Origin: Halomonas campaniensis
Lineage (GTDB): Bacteria > Pseudomonadota > Gammaproteobacteria > Pseudomonadales > Halomonadaceae
Direction of reading: 5' to 3'
DNA length: 64,000 bases
NCBI RefSeq assembly: GCF_002211105.1
Contig: NZ_JPUA01000003.1
Span: forward strand, 1-64,000
Positions 33,087 to 42,251 of this stretch are shown here, one piece after another (position 1 is the stretch's first letter; every line of letters begins with the position of its first letter). A model generated the notes under the pieces. That model did no database searches. It worked only from the letters and a program-made list of their open reading frames with translations, and had not been told where the DNA came from. Position numbers and translations under genes: made by a program.

Positions 33087-34427
33087 TTAGTGGGCTCCCA
33101 CCCGTTTCCCTTTGAGGCCGGGGTTGAACACTTTTACCTGAGGATAATCACAGCTCAGGCCGATGACCCCGCGCTTTTTGTCGATTAACGTTACCCCTAC
33201 ACCGCAGCCATCGAGCCCCTCGTTTTTACGCGAGTGGGCGTCCAGGGTGATATCGGCTTCGATATGGATAAGGCCGTTTTTAAGCGACACCCGCTGGCCA
33301 AAGTGTTGGTTGATATGGCCGTGAACCAGCACCTGAATGCCTGCCTGACGGGCGGTATAGGCGCCGCGGGGTGTAAGCGGCAGGTCGGCTTTACGGTATT
33401 TCGTTCTGAAGGTATTGGCCAACGAGCCGTAATAGAAACTGAACAGATTCTGGTGCATCAGGTTTTGTTTGAAGGCGCGGTTGGCATACTTGACGCCATG
33501 ATTGGCGAGTAGTTCGGCCATGTGGTCATCGAGGCCTGCATGCAGAAACAGAAAAGAGCCGCGCTTTTTGACCAGCCGCATGCGGCGGAAAAACCAGCTG
33601 AACTCCCCCGACTTTTTCAGGAACAGCGAGCGGCACTTCATAGCGGCGGCGTAGACTTGGGAGAGCGAAAGGCCGTTTTTTGCGCTGTGCGCTTCAAAGT
33701 TCTGGGCTTTGGTCGTCATCTTACTAATTTCACGCGCTATGCCTTCATCCGTTAGAAATCCAGCGGCATAGAAGGGGAAGTTCTCGAACCAGTCGCTGCC
33801 AGGAAATAGCGCTTGTCGGCACGCCTGCTCGGACGGTAAGCCTTTGTCCCACTGGGTGTCGGCCAGATATTGATCGAAGACCTCCTTGAAGAGTGGCACC
33901 ACCTTTTTACCCATGCGAACAAAAAGGTGCTGGCTGCCGGCGTCCGTGTCGCGTTCCAGAGAAAGCAGCCCCATCAGCAGGCGTAGATCATGGTTACCGG
34001 CCAGCAGGGTGACCTTCGCGTTGAGGCGGTATAAGTGGGCCAGGCTGCGCAGCATCATCAGATTACTGGGGCCTTTATCCAGGCAGTCGCCGCCCACCAC
34101 GATGTCGGCTTTTTTGCCGAATTTGGTCAGTGCATATTCACACAGGTGAGCACCGTCACGTTCGATCACCCCGGCGGCAATCAGCGATGCCTCAAAGGCC
34201 TCGGCATCCGCATGGGGGTCTGAGATAAACACCACCGGCTTTTTGGGCCAGGTGAAGCCCTTTTTCTGTGCGCGCCTAACAAAGGTGCTTAGCGCCTCAT
34301 CATGATTGACCGAGCTGGAATCATCGGGCCAGGGCGTCCACTCCGTGGGCAGGCGAGCCAGGATGGCATTGTGATAGGGGTGGTCGGTCACTTTTGGAAG
34401 AACATTGAACGCGGTCATGGAAGCCAT
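33087..34427 (-). CDS. Metallophosphoesterase of the GAK cluster
   Basis: A protein of 446 residues of the calcineurin-like phosphoesterase superfamily. Metal-binding motifs are in order: VVFISDPHADAEAF (D-x-H), GGDCLDKGP (G-D), LLAGNHDLRL (G-N-H-D) and LVHGHINQHFGQ (G-H-x-H-like). A long insert lies between the third and fourth motifs. Substrate unknown. It lies between the histidine phosphatase and the amphi-Trp gene, so a second phosphate-removing step in the same pathway is likely. Confidence 0.82.
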   Translation of the reverse strand: MASMTAFNVLPKVTDHPYHNAILARLPTEWTPWPDDSSSVNHDEALSTFVRRAQKKGFTWPKKPVVFISDPHADAEAFEASLIAAGVIERDGAHLCEYALTKFGKKADIVVGGDCLDKGPSNLMMLRSLAHLYRLNAKVTLLAGNHDLRLLMGLLSLERDTDAGSQHLFVRMGKKVVPLFKEVFDQYLADTQWDKGLPSEQACRQALFPGSDWFENFPFYAAGFLTDEGIAREISKMTTKAQNFEAHSAKNGLSLSQVYAAAMKCRSLFLKKSGEFSWFFRRMRLVKKRGSFLFLHAGLDDHMAELLANHGVKYANRAFKQNLMHQNLFSFYYGSLANTFRTKYRKADLPLTPRGAYTARQAGIQVLVHGHINQHFGQRVSLKNGLIHIEADITLDAHSRKNEGLDGCGVGVTLIDKKRGVIGLSCDYPQVKVFNPGLKGKRVGAH

Positions 34428-34445
34428 CTTATAGGTCGCTATTGT

Positions 34446-35135
34446 TTAATCGAGTGGGTCTGCCGACTGGCGCTGTTTCCAGTTGCCGTACCGTCGGCTC
34501 CAGCCTTGGTGATGCCGCTCGAAAACGACCGGATGACCATGAAACATACTTAACCGTTTAATATCGCTGAAGGGGATGACATTTAAATGATAGCTCGCAT
34601 GGCGAAGGGAGGCGCCGTGACCCACCACCAGTTGCAGTTGCTTACCCGCAAACCGTGGCGATGGCGCTAAAAGCGTTTGTAGATGGGCAGCAACCCGTTC
34701 GCCAGCCTCTAACAAGGACTCCGCGCCATCGAAAGGTAGTCTAAAGTCGCTGGTTGATTTCCAGCCCGCTGGAAGCGGCTCAAGGCGGGGGTCTAAAGCA
34801 ACGATGCGCTCTATTTCTTGAACGCTCAGGTTGGCCAGTGCCCCTACGCTGCGTTCACATAGGGCTGAAAAGCTGCGCGAGCAGGATGACTCTATAAAAA
34901 ACGGGGCTAGCTCTTCCCGGTAGATCTCGGCGGTTTGCCAGGCTCTTAGTAGCGTCGAGCAGTGTATCTCGGCATTGAGCTGATAGCCTGATGTGGCTAG
35001 CCATTCGCCGAATTGCTGCGCCTGCTCTCGAACCTCTTCCGCACCCTTTTCCGTGAGGGGGTAGGGCTGCAGGGCGCTGGGCGTATTCGCCAACTGCGCA
35101 TACTCGCCGTGGCGAATCAGTGCCAGCGCCACCAT
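34446..35135 (-). CDS. Histidine phosphatase-family protein of the GAK cluster
   Basis: A protein of 229 residues of the phosphoglycerate-mutase-like (histidine phosphatase) superfamily. The catalytic RHG is in LALIRHGEYAQ; PYPLTEKGAEEVREQAQQF follows, a second Arg is in STLLRAWQTAEIY, and the second catalytic His is in VVGHGASLRHASY. Its stop lies 18 bp upstream of the metallophosphoesterase start, and its start overlaps the kinase gene stop by one base. It probably removes a phosphate placed by one of the kinases of the cluster. Confidence 0.82.
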   Translation of the reverse strand: MVALALIRHGEYAQLANTPSALQPYPLTEKGAEEVREQAQQFGEWLATSGYQLNAEIHCSTLLRAWQTAEIYREELAPFFIESSCSRSFSALCERSVGALANLSVQEIERIVALDPRLEPLPAGWKSTSDFRLPFDGAESLLEAGERVAAHLQTLLAPSPRFAGKQLQLVVGHGASLRHASYHLNVIPFSDIKRLSMFHGHPVVFERHHQGWSRRYGNWKQRQSADPLD

Positions 35136-36244
35136 TAGAGAATGCCCCTCTCTTGGAGTAGCGCAATGGCCCGTGCAAAGTCGATAGCGCCGGTGAGACG
35201 CAGTACTTCAACGCCCGCTAGGTGGTCTGCATAGATCTGGGCAGATTGGGCTTGTTCAGTGGGAAAGCTGCCATCCGCGTGTTGAAAAAATGGTCCTGGG
35301 CTTTTGCGTAACCCCTCCAGAGCCTCTGGCGTGGTGGCAATATCCACGCTGCTCAGCGCGGTGGGTGCGGTTGAGTCTAGTGCCCAGTCCAGCAGAACCA
35401 AGTGTTTTAGCGTGCCGGATAGGGCGGTTTTATCCGCACCGTAGGCGTCAGGGATCAGCACATCGTACTTCTGCTCGATACCCCATAGCTGGCTGCTGGG
35501 CATGTGCTCAAACCGGACGCGCTCCTGCGCGGGTAGGAGGTCGATCAAGCGTGGAGAGTTGATCAGCGTGCCCGGGTTAACCCGGGGGTGTTTGGCGACC
35601 CCGAGAACGCTTACTTGGCCGTTGTCGGGTTTAAACAGAATCCGGTCATTGGAGAGAAAACGCGCCTGTGCGGTTTCCAGCGCTTTCAGCATCAGGGTGG
35701 ATTTACCGCCACCGGAACTGGCGGCGATGGCCGTGACGTTGCCATCAATAGCAAACGCCGAGGCGTGGCCAAGCAGATAACCATCGCGTTGATGATGATT
35801 AAGAAACTGGTTGTTAATAAAGTTGATGACTTGTGAGGAGTGCTGGGTTAATTCACCCACCGCGACCGGCGCCGTTAACGACTGGAACAGCACCATTCCG
35901 GTGCGTACTTTATGAATCCAGCGCCCTTGAGGCGTATCCACGTAGGCCTCTTTCAGCCCTAGCGCGCTGGTTTTGGCCCGCTTGACCGCTGTCCACTCGC
36001 GGCTGCTGGTATCCACCTGCTGATCCAGAAGCCATACCGGTAGTTCCGGCTGATCAACGGTAGGGACTTCTTTTGGGAGCAGACCCGACGCCGTTAAGCC
36101 AGCATAGTAAACCTCCAGGTGGTCAAGAATGGCCGGTTGGTCGGCCAGCACGCGCACCGTTAAGCCATTGAACGTCAGCGGTAGCGCATAGTGACAGGCG
36201 GCCTTGGCCTGAATGATGTGCTGGTCGTCAAAAAGGTTGATCAT
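35135..36244 (-). CDS. HprK-related kinase B
   Basis: A protein of 369 residues. It is related to the C-terminal domain of HPr kinase/phosphorylase: P-loop AASSGGGKSTLMLKALE near 175-190, then RFLSNDRILFKP and a region VSVLGVAKHPRVNPGTL. The bacterial HPr kinase serine-phosphorylates a small carrier protein; in this cluster the target is unknown and may be the amphi-Trp protein. Stop and start codons overlap with both neighbours (one-base overlaps), showing tight coupling. Confidence 0.82.
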   Translation of the reverse strand: MINLFDDQHIIQAKAACHYALPLTFNGLTVRVLADQPAILDHLEVYYAGLTASGLLPKEVPTVDQPELPVWLLDQQVDTSSREWTAVKRAKTSALGLKEAYVDTPQGRWIHKVRTGMVLFQSLTAPVAVGELTQHSSQVINFINNQFLNHHQRDGYLLGHASAFAIDGNVTAIAASSGGGKSTLMLKALETAQARFLSNDRILFKPDNGQVSVLGVAKHPRVNPGTLINSPRLIDLLPAQERVRFEHMPSSQLWGIEQKYDVLIPDAYGADKTALSGTLKHLVLLDWALDSTAPTALSSVDIATTPEALEGLRKSPGPFFQHADGSFPTEQAQSAQIYADHLAGVEVLRLTGAIDFARAIALLQERGIL

Positions 36245-37158
36245 TAGCCTGCCTCTGCTGTCGCTGCCTCTGTCTCGAGTTGGCTCAGCACATGGTCACC
36301 CAGCTTTTCGGCGGCATCGATGCCACAGCCTTTTTTTGCCCCGCTAAATCCGCCAAAGGCGGAGACCTCAAACACTACGGGGCCTTCGTCGGTCAAGGCT
36401 ATGTCCACTGTGGTAAAGCTGAGCTCGAAGCATGCCTGGGCTTTACGGCCGAGTTCAATCAGTTCAGGGCTGGCCTCATAGCGTTGGTATTTGCCGCCGC
36501 TGTGGATCGTCGTGTTCCAGGCTTTGCCATCGCTAACACGGGCATAGGTGCACAGGTACTCGCCGCCTAGAAATACCATGCCTAGATCCTGTCCGCCCAG
36601 GTTAACGAACTGCTGAAGGTAAAACAGGCCATGCTTAGCCTTAAACTTTTCAAGCTTTTGGGTGTTGGCTTTAACACCGTCTGCCGCTTTTAGCACCACC
36701 ATGCCGCGGGCTTTAGTTGAGTAGAGCGGCTTTAGGATCGCTTTGCCGAACGCTTGAATCGCCTCCAGCGCTGCAGCCGTGCTCTCGGTAACCCGCGTTG
36801 GGGGCAGCGGGACGCCGCCTGCCGCCAGGGCGGCGGTGCCTTCCAGTCGATTAATCAAACGGCTTACCTGGTGTGGGCTGCTAAAGCAGCGCACACCATC
36901 CGCTTCGAGGCTGCTGAGCATGCGCAGCCGGTCGTCTGCGGCAGGTGAGTAGTCTTCACTAATCTTCTTGATGATCACCCCGTCGAGTGCATTGAGCAGA
37001 GTGTCCTTATAGCGCAACTGGCCGGTTTCAAGTTCCAGCACGACGTCCGCCATATCGACGACGCAGCGGTAGCCGGTGCGCTGCTCTAAATGATTCGCCA
37101 ATACGTCGGTTGACCATTTGCCAGGTATCCCGATGACTGCAATCCGCTTATTAATCAC
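36244..37158 (-). CDS. GAK system ATP-grasp enzyme
   Basis: A protein of 304 residues with an ATP-grasp fold: pre-ATP-grasp region MINKRIAVIGIPGKWSTDVL, ATP-binding KAILKPLYSTKARGMVVLKA, and metal/ATP site TTVDIALTDEGPVVFEVSAF followed by a glycine-rich end. ATP-grasp enzymes join an acyl phosphate to an amine or thiol. The substrate is unknown. It overlaps the neighbouring APH-like gene by 8 bp. Confidence 0.82.
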   Translation of the reverse strand: MINKRIAVIGIPGKWSTDVLANHLEQRTGYRCVVDMADVVLELETGQLRYKDTLLNALDGVIIKKISEDYSPAADDRLRMLSSLEADGVRCFSSPHQVSRLINRLEGTAALAAGGVPLPPTRVTESTAAALEAIQAFGKAILKPLYSTKARGMVVLKAADGVKANTQKLEKFKAKHGLFYLQQFVNLGGQDLGMVFLGGEYLCTYARVSDGKAWNTTIHSGGKYQRYEASPELIELGRKAQACFELSFTTVDIALTDEGPVVFEVSAFGGFSGAKKGCGIDAAEKLGDHVLSQLETEAATAEAG

Positions 37159-38794
37159 TAAAAATGTCCTCTAGGGGAAGCCGGTACTTCTCAATATTTG
37201 CAGGGTTTAGAAGCGTTACGGCTTCTAGCAGATAGCTCGCTCTAAGGGCGAGCCTGGTGGCAAAAGGCTTGTCATAAATAAAGCGTGTGGAGGTGGCAAA
37301 GGAGCGACCTAAGGCGATCGCCAGCCGGGCGTCAAAGCTTGTATCGCTATTCTCCTTGGCAAACCGGCCAGCAAACTGATAGAGCTGCCCGATTAATGCC
37401 ATTAATTCGGCTCTAGGGCCAGCATCCATAATGGGCAGCCGATAAATCGACGCCATCAGTACGGAGAGATCCTGTACATAATCAGAGTAGGAGGCGCGGT
37501 GCAGGTCAATAAAGTAGATGCGATTTTTGAGGTCGTCGTAGATGAGGTTATCGACGTTAAAGTCGCCGTGGATCAGCACTGAGAATGGCGCCCTAAGCTG
37601 ACTCTCAAGGGGCTCAACCCGATCAATCAGCTCGTCAAAACTGGGGCGGGGCAGTCCGCAAATCATCTGGTGTTCGTTAAACAGCGTGGGGTGTGTGTGG
37701 CGGGTCTCCGGCATGCGTTTACGCAGCTGCTGCATATACTCGGCCTGCGCGGGCTCTGGAGTGCGCGAGCTCTTCCAGATTTTTCTCAACGTCCGCTGGA
37801 GTGTGCGCATCAGTTGCTTGGCGGATTTCCACTGGCCGTTTAACAGCAGTGATTCGAGGGTTCGGCCTGGGAGGTGTTCGATGACCATCGAGCCCAGCTC
37901 GCCCCCTTGCTCCACATGGTGCGAGAGCACCGTGGGCGCCACCTTGGGGTAGACCCGCTTCCATTGATCGACCCCATACAACTCTTCAATGACTTTCTGG
38001 CTTTCACCCTCTTTGTAGACGGCCATCCTGTTGCCGGAGGCGGCATGCTCGGCTTTCAGTGTGGCGATGGTGCTGCCGCTGCGGGTAAGCGCCAGCCGCT
38101 CAACGGTAAATTCTTCGCTCTGGGCGGTCATCGCATGGGCGGCGTTTTGCAGCTGCTTGTAGTTCTGTAAGCGAACGGCGGGGCCAAAGTTGGCGGCGAG
38201 TAGCGCGTCGGCGAGTTCTGAGAGCAGGTGGATCATGCGGTGAAGCTGAAAATCCACCACGGCGCTGTTTTTGGCGCCTGAATTGTCAGGGGCGAAAGCC
38301 GTCGCTAAACGGTGGGTTATTTTGGGTATCCGACGGCCTATTTTAAGACCTTGGCGAATGTTCGCATCATCGATGTTAATGATCACAAGCTTCAATGACT
38401 TACCTACCAGCCGAATCAGCTTGGTGTACTCTTTTCGTGACTTATCGGGAAGCTGTTTTAGTGCCTTGATTGCGGTGAACTCAAGGCAGGCTTGGCCAAG
38501 CTGGTCAAGCAACCGGGCTAAGCGCTCAAGGGATTTGGATTGTTGAAAACCCTGTCCATCGACTTTGCGTCGCTGCACATCCATGGCGACGGCAAGCTCG
38601 ACCTTCTCCAGCAGCGTGTTTCTATACCCTTTACGATTGATGAGACGCTGCGCGAGCGATTCACTAGGCTGGGTCACATAAACTTCAACTAACTCGAAGT
38701 GATTTTCAACTTCGAATCGTAGAAAATAGAAATGCTCCAAAATCGACGTATTGATACGCTGCCTCACCGAGATAAAGTGCGCTTGGATAGCCAC
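37151..38794 (-). CDS. APH-like kinase with helical N-terminal domain
   Basis: A protein of 547 residues. Residues 1-230 are helical and PhoU-like (AQRLINRKGYRNTLLEKVEL, RMIHLLSELADALLAANFGP). Residues 250-547 are an aminoglycoside-phosphotransferase-like kinase: GNRMAVYKEGESQKVIEELY for nucleotide binding, the catalytic loop SVLIHGDFNVDNLIYDD with H-G-D-x-N-x-x-N, and FIDLHRASYSDYVQDLSVLM with the metal-binding Asp. It is the first gene of the operon, starting 75 bp from the divergent CofD-like gene. Substrate unknown. Confidence 0.78.
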   Translation of the reverse strand: MAIQAHFISVRQRINTSILEHFYFLRFEVENHFELVEVYVTQPSESLAQRLINRKGYRNTLLEKVELAVAMDVQRRKVDGQGFQQSKSLERLARLLDQLGQACLEFTAIKALKQLPDKSRKEYTKLIRLVGKSLKLVIINIDDANIRQGLKIGRRIPKITHRLATAFAPDNSGAKNSAVVDFQLHRMIHLLSELADALLAANFGPAVRLQNYKQLQNAAHAMTAQSEEFTVERLALTRSGSTIATLKAEHAASGNRMAVYKEGESQKVIEELYGVDQWKRVYPKVAPTVLSHHVEQGGELGSMVIEHLPGRTLESLLLNGQWKSAKQLMRTLQRTLRKIWKSSRTPEPAQAEYMQQLRKRMPETRHTHPTLFNEHQMICGLPRPSFDELIDRVEPLESQLRAPFSVLIHGDFNVDNLIYDDLKNRIYFIDLHRASYSDYVQDLSVLMASIYRLPIMDAGPRAELMALIGQLYQFAGRFAKENSDTSFDARLAIALGRSFATSTRFIYDKPFATRLALRASYLLEAVTLLNPANIEKYRLPLEDIFSD

Positions 38795-38869
38795 TGTATT
38801 TTAGTGTAACCAGTATAAATAACCGTGCCGTCATTTACGTTACATGTTTCTTACAGTTCAAAGAGTTGT

Positions 38870-40105
38870 ATGAAAAAAAGACGTTTTAGCTGTAGCCGGC
38901 TGTGTCTGCCCCGTGCGCTTGACAGGGGATGGGATCTACGCTTGGCCAGATACCGAAAAGCTCCCGAGCTGGGGCCGAAAATACTCTTCTTTAGTGGCGG
39001 TACGGCACTGAAAGGCTTTTCAGAAGTGTTGACGGACTATACCCATAACTCCATTCATCTGGTGACGCCGTTTGATTCTGGGGGCAGCTCGGCAGAGTTG
39101 CGCCGGGCCTTCGCAATGCCTGCCGTGGGCGACTTGAGAGCGCGCCTGCTGGCGCTGGCTGACGACTCAGTCACTGGTCACCCAGAAGTGGCGGCGCTTT
39201 TCTCTCATCGGCTAGCGGCGCAGGGGCGAGACGACGCCGCGGTAAAGGCAGCCCTTGAGCAAAACCTGCAGGCCCTTGTCACTGCCAAGCATCCGCTGCT
39301 TAAAGCGATCGCGGAACCCATGCGTTCGCTGATCCAGAGCTATATCGCTGCCTTCTACAAACATATGCCAAAGGATTTTAATCTCGCTGGCGCCAGCGTG
39401 GGGAACCTTATCTTGACCGGCGGCTATCTGATTCATGAACGCTCTCTTGATCCCATCGCCTTTTTATTTGGCCAATTGATCAAAACCCGCGGCACCGTTC
39501 GCACCACGACAGACGCCAACCTTCAACTGGAGGTGTTGCTAGAGAATGGGCGAAAAATTATCGGCCAGCACCGCTTTACCGGCAAAGAGATGGCTGAAAT
39601 CGATTCGCCTATCCAAGCGATAAAATTATCCGGTGAGGCGGATGATATCGATACCCTGGATGCCTCCAAGGTGTGCAAAGAGACCCGTAATCTTATCGAT
39701 TCGGCAGAGCTGATTGTCTTCCCGCCGGGCAGTTTTTACAGCAGTGTCATTGCCAACCTGCTGCCCAAAGGGGTGGATAGAGCATTGGCTAAGAACCCTT
39801 CCGCCAAGGTGTATGTGCCGAGTTTGGGGACTGATCTTGAAACGCTTGGCATGACCCTGGTGGATCAGGTTCAAGTGCTCAATGCACACTTGTCTGGCAC
39901 ACTGGAGCTCTTGTCGTCTAAGCGCTCTTGCATTGATTTTTTACTTTTTGATTCGCAGCTGCTCAGTGTTTCTCCCCAACAGATTGAGACGATCCGCGAT
40001 GAAATGGGAATACAAGTGATTGACCTGGATCTTGCGCCGGAGGACGCCGACAGCCACCGTTATGATGACGTTAAGCTGGCTGAAGCGCTGCTGGGGTTGA
40101 CCTGA
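38870..40105 (+). CDS. GAK system CofD-like protein
   Basis: A protein of 411 residues related to CofD/YvcK. Motifs: ILFFSGGTALKGFSEVLTDY (GGT loop), LVTPFDSGGSSAELRRAFA (D-S-G-G-S), NLAGASVGNLILTGGYLI, and ELIVFPPGSFYSSVIANLLP. CofD proper transfers 2-phospho-L-lactate to deazaflavin; distant relatives such as YvcK bind nucleotide sugars. ATG at 38870 follows AAAGAG; the upstream GTG at 38825 is not supported. Divergent from the six-gene operon, sharing a 75-bp promoter region. Confidence 0.85.
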   Translation: MKKRRFSCSRLCLPRALDRGWDLRLARYRKAPELGPKILFFSGGTALKGFSEVLTDYTHNSIHLVTPFDSGGSSAELRRAFAMPAVGDLRARLLALADDSVTGHPEVAALFSHRLAAQGRDDAAVKAALEQNLQALVTAKHPLLKAIAEPMRSLIQSYIAAFYKHMPKDFNLAGASVGNLILTGGYLIHERSLDPIAFLFGQLIKTRGTVRTTTDANLQLEVLLENGRKIIGQHRFTGKEMAEIDSPIQAIKLSGEADDIDTLDASKVCKETRNLIDSAELIVFPPGSFYSSVIANLLPKGVDRALAKNPSAKVYVPSLGTDLETLGMTLVDQVQVLNAHLSGTLELLSSKRSCIDFLLFDSQLLSVSPQQIETIRDEMGIQVIDLDLAPEDADSHRYDDVKLAEALLGLT

Positions 40106-40138
40106 TATCCATACACTCTAGAAATTTTAGGCATTGCC

Positions 40139-41119
40139 ATGCGTCTTAGTTATCAGGGCCCACTGCCTGAAATGGTCGGATTTTTACTGCTGCCGCAGTT
40201 TTCCATGATGGCCTTTTTTGCGGCGGTGGAGCCGCTGCGAATTGCCAACCGCATCGCCCATCGCCCGCTGTTCGACTGGACATTGATTAGCGCGGATGGC
40301 GGGCCGGTGACGGCGTCTAACGGCATGACCCTGATGGCCGACCAAGCAACGGCGGAGGTGCACCATCTGCCTTCTCTGGCTGTGTGCAGCGGCTTCACTC
40401 CTGAGGCGCACCTTACCCGGCCGTTAATGGCCTGGCTGCATCAGTTGAATCAGGTGGGCTGCTGTCTGGGCGGTATCGATACCGGGGCGTTTCTGCTCGC
40501 CGCGACAGGATTGTTAAAACACGAACGGGTGGCGCTGCACTGGGAGAGCCTGCCCGCCTTTCGCGAGCGTTTTCCGGGCATTGATACCACTGATGAGCTT
40601 TACGAGTTGGGTGAGCGGCGTTTCTCCTGCGCGGGTGGGGCAGCGGCGATGGATATGGCGCTTGAAGTGATTGCGCGGCGGCATGGCGCGAAGTTGGCCA
40701 TCGATGTCTCCGAGCAGCTTATTCATGACCGGATTCGTACCCGAAGCGATCAGCAGCGCATGGCGTTGGTGAAGCGCTTAGGTACGCATAACCGACGGGT
40801 TGTGGAGGCGGTGGCGTTAATGGAGCAGAACCTTGAAGAGCCGCTTCCCCTCGAAGAGATAGCCAGCCGAGTAGACGTATCGGTGCGCCAACTACAGCGC
40901 CTGTTTGAGCAGGAGCTAAACGTAACCCCGCGCCAGTGGTATTTGCAGCTGCGCGTTAAGCGCGCCCGACGGCTGCTGGCGGAGACCGATCTCGCGGTGC
41001 TGGCGGTGGGCGTAGCCTGTGGGTTTAATTCCTCGTCAAGCTTTGCGCGTTCCTTTCGTGCCCATTACGGCTACTCGCCTCGCCAGGTACGTTCTGCTAT
41101 CGCGGAGAAAGACCTTTAA
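40139..41119 (+). CDS. cdhR: Carnitine catabolism regulator CdhR, GlxA/AraC family
   Basis: A protein of 326 residues. Residues 1-190 form a DJ-1/PfpI-like amidotransferase fold without function as enzyme (GFLLLPQFSMMAFFAAVEPL, VGCCLGGIDTGAFLLAATGL). Residues 220-320 are an AraC-type DNA-binding domain (LEEIASRVDVSVRQLQRLFE, VACGFNSSSSFARSFRAHYG). In Pseudomonas the orthologous position holds CdhR, which activates the carnitine genes on binding carnitine. It is directly before caiX and opposite the cdh operon, as in Pseudomonas. Confidence 0.85.
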   Translation: MRLSYQGPLPEMVGFLLLPQFSMMAFFAAVEPLRIANRIAHRPLFDWTLISADGGPVTASNGMTLMADQATAEVHHLPSLAVCSGFTPEAHLTRPLMAWLHQLNQVGCCLGGIDTGAFLLAATGLLKHERVALHWESLPAFRERFPGIDTTDELYELGERRFSCAGGAAAMDMALEVIARRHGAKLAIDVSEQLIHDRIRTRSDQQRMALVKRLGTHNRRVVEAVALMEQNLEEPLPLEEIASRVDVSVRQLQRLFEQELNVTPRQWYLQLRVKRARRLLAETDLAVLAVGVACGFNSSSSFARSFRAHYGYSPRQVRSAIAEKDL

Positions 41120-41226
41120 AAACGCAATGAATGTCGTGTAAGGCCTGATAAACGTCGCCTTATGCCTAGTAGTAGGGAGGCAGCCGCGCATACTGACTAA
41201 ACCCAACGAATAAGAGGTTTAGCTAA
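41120..41226 (+). promoter_or_regulatory. Region before caiX with TGTCG/GTCGC motifs
   Basis: ATGTCGTGTAAGG and ACGTCGCCTTA occur in this gap. Related half-sites form TGTCG-TAAAG-CGACA at 45464-45478 before cdhC. Shared elements at both carnitine promoters make them candidate CdhR sites; this is inference. Confidence 0.35.
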
Positions 41227-42225
41227 ATGTCTGCCACGACTATCTTTCCCAAGACTATCTCTCCCAAAGCCATCTCTACCAAGACCCTCTCTCCCACCAC
41301 CAAGTCATTGTCGGTAACAGCTGGCTTTTTGCTCTCTGCGTTTGCTGCCACTCCGGCCATGGCGGAGCTTGATGAACTGCGTTTTGGGGTGCCGCCGTGG
41401 CCTGGAGTGACGGTGAAGTCCGAAGTGGCCGCCCAGCTACTCGAGGCCATGGGGTATGAGACCCGCCAGCAGGATTTAGCCGTGAGCGTTATTCTGGAAG
41501 GCCTAACGCGTAACGATCTGGAAATTTATTTAGGCGGCTGGTACCCGGTTCAGACCGATATGGTCGAGCCCTTGGTGGCCGACGGCAAAGTAGAAAAAGT
41601 CGTTTCCAATATCCGCGGCGCCAATTCCGGGCTAGTGGTTCCTCAGTATGTGTACGATGCCGGCGTTACCACGGTCGCTGAACTGGCAGAACACCGTGAC
41701 CGCTTTGATGGTGAAATCCAGGGCATTGAAGCGGGCACCGGCATCAACGATGCCATTCTCAACGCCATCGATAATGACCTTGCCGGGTTAGGCGATTGGC
41801 AGCTCCGTGAAAGCTCCACGTCGGCCATGCTGGCCCAGGCTGAGCAGAAAATGGCCGATGAGGAGTGGGTGACCTTTGTCGGCTGGGAGCCCCACTGGAT
41901 GAACGTGAGCTTCGATTTGGCCTATTTAGCCGATAGCGATGATGCGGGCATTGCCTCCATTGAAAGCACGGTATGGACGATTACCCCAGCCAGCCTGGCG
42001 GACGAAGCGCAGGAGGTTCACCGCTTCCTGTCGCAATACGTGATCGATATCGAAGACCAGAACGAATGGGTACACGAGTATAGCTACGAAGACCGCCCTG
42101 CGGATGAAGTGGCCCATGAGTGGATTGGTAATAATCTTGACACCGTGGCTGAGTGGCTCGACGGTGTTGAAACTCGCGATGGCGAATCCGCCATTGAACA
42201 GGTGCGGGCCCAGTTCGATTCTTAA
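41227..42225 (+). CDS. caiX: Carnitine/betaine substrate-binding protein CaiX
   Basis: A protein of 332 residues of the OpuAC/ProX-like family. After a long N-terminus with a repeated TIFPKTISPKAISTKTLSPT stretch comes a signal-type segment SVTAGFLLSAFAATPAMA. The mature part has LRFGVPPWPGVTVKSEVAAQ, EIYLGGWYPVQTDMVEP, WVTFVGWEPHWMNVSFDL with the aromatic residues that box quaternary ammonium groups. It delivers carnitine to an ABC importer whose membrane genes are not here, as in Pseudomonas. The repetitive N-terminus is unusual; an internal start could be used. Confidence 0.85.
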   Translation: MSATTIFPKTISPKAISTKTLSPTTKSLSVTAGFLLSAFAATPAMAELDELRFGVPPWPGVTVKSEVAAQLLEAMGYETRQQDLAVSVILEGLTRNDLEIYLGGWYPVQTDMVEPLVADGKVEKVVSNIRGANSGLVVPQYVYDAGVTTVAELAEHRDRFDGEIQGIEAGTGINDAILNAIDNDLAGLGDWQLRESSTSAMLAQAEQKMADEEWVTFVGWEPHWMNVSFDLAYLADSDDAGIASIESTVWTITPASLADEAQEVHRFLSQYVIDIEDQNEWVHEYSYEDRPADEVAHEWIGNNLDTVAEWLDGVETRDGESAIEQVRAQFDS

Positions 42226-42251
42226 CCCGGTTCGGTTCTTAAATAGTTTAT

